From the NCBI GenBank assembly GCA_029582165.1, contig CM055877.1:6687855-6751854 (forward strand): DNA of 64,000 nt. Direction: 5' to 3'. Position 1 is the stretch's first letter; each line of letters starts with the position of its first letter. This DNA comes from Portulaca oleracea (taxonomy: Eukaryota > Streptophyta > Magnoliopsida > Caryophyllales > Portulacaceae). The notes beneath the pieces are model-generated. The model worked only from the letters and a program-made list of their open reading frames with translations, was not told where the DNA came from and ran no database searches. Positions 58,163 through 64,000 of this stretch are shown one piece after another. The position numbers and the translations under genes were made by a program.

Positions 58163-61100
58163 ATGCCCAGAAGTCGTTTTGCGAAGGTGGATGTCGTAAT
58201 TGATACTGGAAACCCTCTCATTGATCGTACCGTTGATGGATTTTTGAAGATCGGCACTGTAAGTACTCTTCATATCGAGTTTATGAAACCCTAGATTTAG
58301 GGTTTATGGGATTTGGGGTTTTATTTTGTGGGTTGTTCTTGTTTTTACCCAGGTGGCAGCTACTAGAGCAGTGGCTGAAGATGCATTCCACATCGCAAAA
58401 AGAGGTCTCTTATTTACTCTGTTTTTTTTTTTTTAACCCCTACTTACCCTTTAATTTTCTCCCAATTTTGTTTTCAGGGTGTTGTTGTTTTGATGCACTT
58501 TTCTTAATTCTTATGTTGATTATCTTGTGGGTTGAGTGTAATTTTTCTGGGTTGATGGGTTCAATGTAATTTTTTCTCCCATATTTGTTCTCTGGTTGTT
58601 TTTTGCTACTAATCCTTTAATTTCTCCCAAATTTGTTCTCTGGTTGTTGTTGTTTTGATGTTCTTCAGTTATTCTTAATTCTTATGTTGATTATCTTGTG
58701 GGTTGAGAGTAAATTTTTCTGGGTTGAGTATAACCTTTATGTCGATTTTCAGGAAGAATTTGCTGTATTTTGATAACTACTTCCTCCATTCCATATTAAT
58801 TGTCATAATTTTGACTTTGACGTCTCTAATGTCATTCTTTGATTATAATTTCTTAAATAATATGTTATTAAAAATTGCAATATTATACCTTTGTCATGTT
58901 GTGATAGTATTTTTCGTGACGAATCTAATGGTGGTAATTTTATATAACTTTATTGTATATATTGAGAATATTGATAAATTTATTGTCAAAATTTTTAAAA
59001 TTTGACTGCATGATTTCCAAAGACAACAATTAATATGGAACGGAGGGAGTAACATATTTGTGTTCATTTTACAGGAAGTATTTCGAGCAAGGATGTTGAG
59101 CATTCGGTAAGTTTGTTTTAGTAGCTTAGTTGATTAACAATGGAGTTAGTGAATTTAAAGTGTTTTTTTTTTTTGGTTGGGGATGGAGTTCTTTTTGTAT
59201 GTCACTTGTTTAGGTGAACTCTGAATTCGATAGATGTTTCGAATTAGGACATAGATTGTAACGTAGATGGCGAATTGTTTTAAAATCTTAATTTCGGGGT
59301 AGGACTGCTAGATAACAACCTCCCATCCCGTCTTTTTCTTTGGGACTTTTGGGGTATTGGAATTGGATTTTTTGAATTAGGGCATATATGAATTTAATGA
59401 AGCATCAAGGTTAAAGTTCGGAAGGGTCTGAAATATGAGGTCATAGACTCATAGTTAGAGTTCCTCTATCAGTTTTGTTAGGGTACACATTTAGATGTTA
59501 AACTTACCCTTTTGTGAAAAATCTATCAAAACTTAGGTAAAATTTCCCAAGGAAACTATACTTTACAATGTTTGGTGTACAATTTAAAATCTTAGGAAAA
59601 CTTTTACAATGTTTGGTTCAAATTGCAACTTTCCAAGGAAAAATTTACTAGAATGACCAAATTACCATTTGACATACCTACCACTTACCACTGAACTTCA
59701 CAGGCCCTTAGTATGAACCACCTGTGCTAGAAACTGTTCAGTGTTGAATGTGGGATATCTAAGTTGAGGTAAAATGGTGAAATGGTAAAACTGAAGATGA
59801 AGAGCGTAGAAAAGGCCGTGTTCTTGCTTGATTCTTGTTTTATCTTCTGTTGTAATGCTCGGCTAATATTGGATTCTCGATACATTGTCAGTTCAAGAAG
59901 ATGTGCAAAGAAGGAGCATACTGGGGTCCGTTTTTCCTTCTTCTGTATATAATAATTTGGTGTTGGAATTACCGTGAAGTTGGATCAATGTGTTGAGTAT
60001 TTTCACATAATGTATTTGACAGGATCGGTAGCTGGTGCTTATGTTGGATTTGAGTATGGAGTGGCGAGGGTCCGTGGCACGTATGATTGGGTAACTTCTT
60101 CTGTTAATAACTCATCCTAGGTTGATTTGATCTTTGTTCTTACTAAATTACGTAGTTACTTCATGGTTGACGAAAAGAGATGCGAATACAAGTAGAACTA
60201 CGCGTGTTGGGTAAATAGGACTATAATAAATCGTTATGCTGTATTCTGCTCGCCAACAACTTGATTGGGTCCTCTGGTGTGTAATTTGCTAGAGTCACCA
60301 GTATTGCCACACCCTAAACCCTAGTCTATCGGATGTGCATGTATGTCACCTTTCTTTAGATGGGTGAATACCCCATTTATCAACTCAACCCAACTTTGTC
60401 CATTTTCACGCATATTCGATGTGTGGGTAAAAATGAAATTGGGTGATATAAGATTGGGTAAGTTAGGGTTAAAAGAGGTAAACATACTCAAATTTTACAA
60501 CACCCAAAATTTTCAATTTCTTTTTTCAACCCTAATTTATCCAATCTTATTTCACCTAACTTCACCCTACTCACATAAACCTTCACCAAAACTTACCTAA
60601 TCTTATCTTACGTAGTATTACCCTACCCCTCTAAAGAACAGAGTTGGGTGAGGAGACCCTTCTATGGTGTCGGCCTCTTAGGCCTATGTGTGAGTGTGGG
60701 GTATGTTCTTTCAGATGTAAGGTAATGTTGGGTAAATAGGGGTTGGATTGGTAATATTATAGGTAAGTTTAGGAAAATCAATGAATTATGAAAAGAATGG
60801 GTAAATTTTGGTTGAGTTAAAATTAATAAAAATGGGTAAATAACCCACAAAAGAACACACCAACACGTTGAATAATCAAAAGCACGGTATTGTGTTGAAT
60901 ACTCACCTAGCCTTACCGTACCCCTCTAAAGAACAGAGCTAGGTGAGGAGACCCTTCTATGGGTTAAGATAAGGGTCGGTAAATTTGGGTGTGTTCCTTT
61001 TAGATGTAAGATAAGACTCGGTAAATTTGGGTTGAGTTGGTAATGTCATAGGTAAGTCTAAAAAATTTGATGAATGATGAAAAGAATGGATACATTTTAG

Positions 61101-61444
61101 TTGGGTTAAAGTTGGTAAAAAAGGGTAAATAACCCACAAAAGAACACACCAAAATATCGATTACCCAATAACACGGTATTACTATTACATTGAATTGTAG
61201 AAGCAGTAAATATGACACGAATTACTTACGATTTGACTCTGTTTCTGCTGGTGACAATGGTTTTCTTTCTTTCTGTGGAAAAATTGAAACGAACAAACAT
61301 CAGAAGAACGCAATGATCGCGGGGGCGTTGACGGGAGCAGCGGTGGCGGCAGTGAGCAGCGGGAACCGAGACAAGATCGTGTTGGATGCTCTCACAGGTG
61401 GGGCCATCGCCACCGCTGCCGAGTTCATCAACTACATCACATAA
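58163..61444 (+). CDS. OEP16-1-like chloroplast outer-envelope channel
   Basis: Six exons join in frame: 58163-58258, 58353-58404, 59075-59106, 59892-59925, 60023-60090 and 61304-61444. The product is 140 aa, compared with about 148 for Arabidopsis OEP16-1. OEP16 belongs to the PRAT (Tim17/Tim22/Tim23) superfamily and forms an amino-acid-selective pore in the outer envelope of plastids. Visible are DTGNPLIDRTVDGFLKIGTV at the N-terminus, a helix VAATRAVAEDAFHIAKRG, then MCKEGAYWGSVAGAYVGFEY with the Gly-rich membrane helix, RVRGTYDWKNAMIAGALTGA (PRAT signature) and a last Gly/Ala-rich helix ending AAEFINYIT. There is no transit peptide, as expected for outer-envelope proteins. Intron 2 contains a Stowaway MITE and intron 5 a duplicated AT-rich block. 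Confidence 0.93.
58780..59049. mobile_element. Stowaway MITE in OEP16 intron 2
   Basis: The left CTTCCTCCATTCCATATTAA is inverted at the right as AATATGGAACGGAGGGAG, and the element is flanked by TA dinucleotides (58778-58779, 59050-59051). The right end lies only about 25 bp before the exon 3 acceptor at 59074. Confidence 0.85.
60340..61152. repeat. Tandem duplication in OEP16 intron 5
   Basis: Blocks at about 60620-60862 and 60917-61152 share CCCTCTAAAGAACAGAG, GGTGAGGAGACCCTTCTATG, GGGTAAATAACCCACAAAAG and AACACACC. A third, inverted, relative lies to the left (60340-60610: CACCTAACTTCACCCTACTC). The inverted and direct blocks together look like a foldback element that was duplicated. Confidence 0.6.
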
Positions 61445-61761
61445 ACACCGCTTGATGATCATGATCTTACCCGGGGGCGAGAAAACTAGACAGACTAGTG
61501 GTGTTGGTTTGTTTGTGCTGCTGAATGTTGATGCTGAAGTTTGCTGATGGGAAATGTAATTTCAGTGCAATTGTATCAGATGGACAGATGCTACTGTTTA
61601 TGGAGTTACGGTCTTAAATTGTGATTCCAATGTTAACTTGTTCTCTTTCTCAATCGCTGTGGGAATGCAGACGCTTGCATGAAAAATGAAAATCGCCTGG
61701 AATATGAAACAAAAACATAAAAATAAAATAAAACTGATGTTTCTAACGCAACAAAAACACC
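61445..61761. other. OEP16 3' UTR and flank
   Basis: Sequence after the stop codon at 61442-61444. It contains typical GT/TG-rich 3' UTR sequence and ends in A-rich AT sequence. No other feature was seen. Confidence 0.45.
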
Positions 61762-62092
61762 AAAAAATTACTTGGAGGTACTCTAGCTTTTGGTGAAATG
61801 TTTTTCAGGTACCTCAACTTTTCAAAACTTATCTTGGGGTACCCTTACTTTTTGGGTTAGAAATTATTAGGTGCTTTTTCGATAATCAATTTGGTTAAGT
61901 GACCGAAATACCTTTGTTCTTCCATTTTTAAGAAATACCCTTAAAAAGAAGAATAAGGATATTTCGATCACTTAATAAAATTAATGGCCGGAGAAGCACA
62001 AAATAATTACTAACCCAAAAAGTAAGGGTACCTCAAAATTAGTTTTGAAAAGTTGGGTACCGAAAAATAGTTTTCCCAAATATTGAGGTACC
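61762..62092. mobile_element. Palindromic MITE, copy 2
   Basis: It is the same family as 34447-34796: AAAAATTACTTGGAGGTACT at the left, GGTACCTCAAAATTAGTTTT and ATTGAGGTACCT at the right, and a GAATAAGGATATTTCGATCA centre. The right end is a few bases shorter than in copy 1. It starts about 320 bp after the OEP16 stop codon. Confidence 0.8.
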
Positions 62093-62100
62093 TTCAACAT

Positions 62101-62640
62101 AATGGGAAGAAAAGACCAACTCCACAGACTGAGGCCCAAGAGGACAAACCCACCTCAGGCGAACCACAAAATGAATCCACACAACCTAAATGAGACCTGT
62201 TAAATCTCAACAACACCGAAAGAAGGCACAACAAACTCAAAGGATTGAAGAAGCTTTCTCGAAGCTGCAATTCTAACAGTAAAGATGTGGTTGATTGTTC
62301 TGCTGAGCCATTGTTAAATGCTTTGGATCTCTCCTTGGAAAGATTGGATGAGGAGGCTCGTAGAGCGGCGAAGGTTGTGAGTCTGTTGAAATTGTCTTGT
62401 GAGGATTAGGAGGCTCTGACTAAGGCCTTCTGTGATGATATGCTGAAACAAAAGAAGATGTTTGTTAGATAACTGTTTTTCTTTTGTTTGGTTGTGGTCT
62501 TTTTGTTGCGGTTTGTGCTACTTTTTGCCTGTTGGATTCTTTATGTTCTGCTGTTTCTGCGGTCTTGTAGCATCTGTGATGCTTTCTTAACCTTTTTTGG
62601 CTAGCAAATAATCGGAAAAAAAAACTCGTTTACGACATCA
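62101..62640 (+). pseudogene. Retroelement-like ORF tail with 3' UTR
   Basis: One plus-strand frame from about 62101 to 62472 reads as a hydrophilic, helix-rich protein tail (KKLSRSCNSNSKDVVD, then LLNALDLSLERLDEEARRAA and CDDMLKQKKMFVR) interrupted by two stops (62189-62191 and 62407-62409). It is followed by a GT-rich stretch with TTTTGTTTGGTTGTGG and an A9 run at 62617-62625. This resembles the 3' end of a plant LINE, but no diagnostic domain is present and the family is uncertain. Confidence 0.4.
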
Positions 62641-62771
62641 AAATTTTTCAAGTTAGATCAAATCTCTTTATATTTAGGCCTATTTGGTGAGCATAAAAGG
62701 AATGGAATAAGTCAAGAATGAGTTCTAATTCCTGTTCTTCACTGTTTGGAGAACTGTTTTTGGAATGGAAT

Positions 62772-64000
62772 TGTAAAACCCCGAAAAATACTATTATGTT
62801 TACCGTTAAATTTCTGACGTGCATTTTTCTTTCCGTTAATTATATATATACTTTCACATGGAGCTTTTAGGACCGCGAGTGGGTTACTTGAAATTTTTAG
62901 TGACTGAATAACATCAGTTAAGAAATTTTCGGTTATCGGTTGATTTTATTGGGATCAGTTGTGGGATCCATTTTAGAAGAAACAATGTCGTTTTTAGGAG
63001 AAAATTTTTATGAGAGGTGTTGAGAATTTTTAATGACTGAATAATATCAGTTAAGAAATTTTCGGTTATCGGTTGATTTTATTGGAATCAGTTGTGGGAT
63101 CCATTTTAGAAGAAACAATGTCGTTTTTAGTAGAAAATTTTTTATGAGAGGTGTTGAGAATTTTTAATGACTGAAAAAATATCAGTTAGGAAATTTTCGG
63201 TTATCGGGTAATTTTTATTAGTATCTGTTTGTGCGTTTTTTTTTTCCTGTTAATTGATCCTAATCTTTTTCCCTCCCTTCTATACTGATTCTTCCCATGC
63301 CAAGCTAGTCAAATTAGATTCCCAAAACAACACCCCATACCGATATCTTGCACGCGCATTGCCTACCCTCTTTTTCTATCACACCCATTCTTTTTCTATC
63401 ACACCCTTTCCCCAGCATGCATGGCAGCCTCCCATGCGTACCCCAAACCCCCATGCATGCCCCTCCCTTCTTCTCCTTTTTAAACCCCAACGCACCACCC
63501 ACAACCACCATACTTGACCACCTGCTGCCACCACACCACCAACTGCACGACCACCGTACCACCGCCGCACGACCACCGCACCAAACGCCACCAAAACCCC
63601 CTCCCTTGCCCTAGTTCTGTTGCCCAGAACACCCGACCACCACCACTTGACGCCATCCCCACCACCATCCCGTAGGTTTCCGACCACCGCCCTGCCAACA
63701 CCATCTCTCCGCCATCAGCACAACCTCGCCGCCCAGCCGCGCCACCAACAACCCCACCCGGACCACCACCAAAACCCCCTGCTCGGTTTTGCAACCACCA
63801 ACCCGACGCCTCCCCACCGCCAACTCACCGCCATATTCAGCTACCTTCTGCTCACCGTCGACCACCACCCCACCAACCTTCGGCCATCACCGCACCAACA
63901 TCCGCCGTCCCCGACATCTCAACCACCACCAAAAGACCCACCCGACACTCCCAGTTTTTGCCCAGCTCAACCCCGCCACCACTACAACGGCGACCCTCAC
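62772..64000 (+). mobile_element. Probable 5' part of an LTR (retrotransposon running off the window)
   Basis: TGTAAAACCCCGAAAAATAC is a typical start of plant Ty3/Gypsy LTRs. It is followed by a TATA-like TTAATTATATATATAC (62837) and three tandem copies of a 134-bp unit (TGACTGAATAAYATCAGTTA, with anchors at 62901, 63035 and 63168). From about 63400 the sequence becomes CCACCA-rich and strongly C-biased on the plus strand. No protein domain and no LTR 3' end are reached before position 64000, so the call rests on the start motif, composition and repeats. Confidence 0.4.
63480..64000. repeat. CCACCA-rich low-complexity tract
   Basis: The plus strand is a long run of ACCACC, CCACCG and CCAAC variants. 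This leaves several long frames open on both strands (for example 85-104 codons on the minus strand); these are compositional artefacts, not genes. Confidence 0.7.

Noticed and set aside
63254..63868. Several overlapping open frames of 80-104 codons near the right end
   Set aside because: The CCACCA composition suppresses stop codons in several frames on both strands; all are compositional artefacts.
1..64000. tRNA, rRNA or CRISPR-like arrays
   Set aside because: No cloverleaf box A/B pair, ribosomal core or regularly spaced short repeat with unique spacers was seen; the tandem repeats present are contiguous.

Overview
The window reads as nuclear DNA of a flowering plant, most likely a eudicot. 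It is AT-rich, its genes are split by many GT-AG introns, its proteins belong to plant families, and the space between genes is crowded with plant-type MITEs, Mutator-like elements (MULEs), LINE remnants and microsatellites. The species cannot be named from the sequence alone.

Five host genes could be assembled exon by exon. (1) A TMEM135-like / Tim17-Tim22-Tim23-superfamily membrane protein, minus strand, 6658-12925, 8 exons, 536 aa. (2) A nucellin/Asp1-like A1 aspartic protease, plus strand, 26176-31531, 8 exons, 411 aa. (3) A nuclear poly(A)-binding protein of the PABN/PABPN1 type, plus strand, 37320-43271, 6 exons, about 229 aa. (4) A type I metacaspase with an LSD1-type zinc finger (AMC1-like), minus strand, 44565-48027, 5 exons, 361 aa. 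(5) An OEP16-1-like chloroplast outer-envelope channel, plus strand, 58163-61444, 6 exons, 140 aa. The reconstructed coding exons keep phase across all junctions. The genes work in separate pathways; there is no operon logic here. From memory, the closest Arabidopsis relatives of genes 1 and 3 lie close together on chromosome 5, so the TMEM135-like/PABN pair may be an old syntenic block opened up by insertions.

The rest is mobile DNA. From 1743 to 3633 there is a decayed LINE (endonuclease plus the start of reverse transcriptase), and 24.8-25.2 kb holds the 3' end of another. A near-complete MULE with a FAR1-type transposase occupies 16122-20350, with 162-bp terminal inverted repeats and a 9-bp target duplication. 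Two further TIR elements carry pieces of host genes: 56708-57622 contains a STOP1-like C2H2 zinc-finger fragment between about 190-bp TIRs with a perfect 9-bp target duplication, and 52010-54159 contains the start of a B-box zinc-finger gene and is itself interrupted by a palindromic MITE with a 10-bp target duplication. Several smaller MITE families occur two to six times. The right edge (from about 62772) looks like the start of an LTR carrying a 134-bp tandem repeat, cut off by the window end.

The most interesting signals are the two gene-capturing (Pack-MULE-like) elements, the hairpin-tipped TIRs of the nearly intact MULE, and a set of very long poly-C runs, all on the plus strand, concentrated in the introns of the metacaspase gene, whose pre-mRNA would therefore carry G14-G21 runs.
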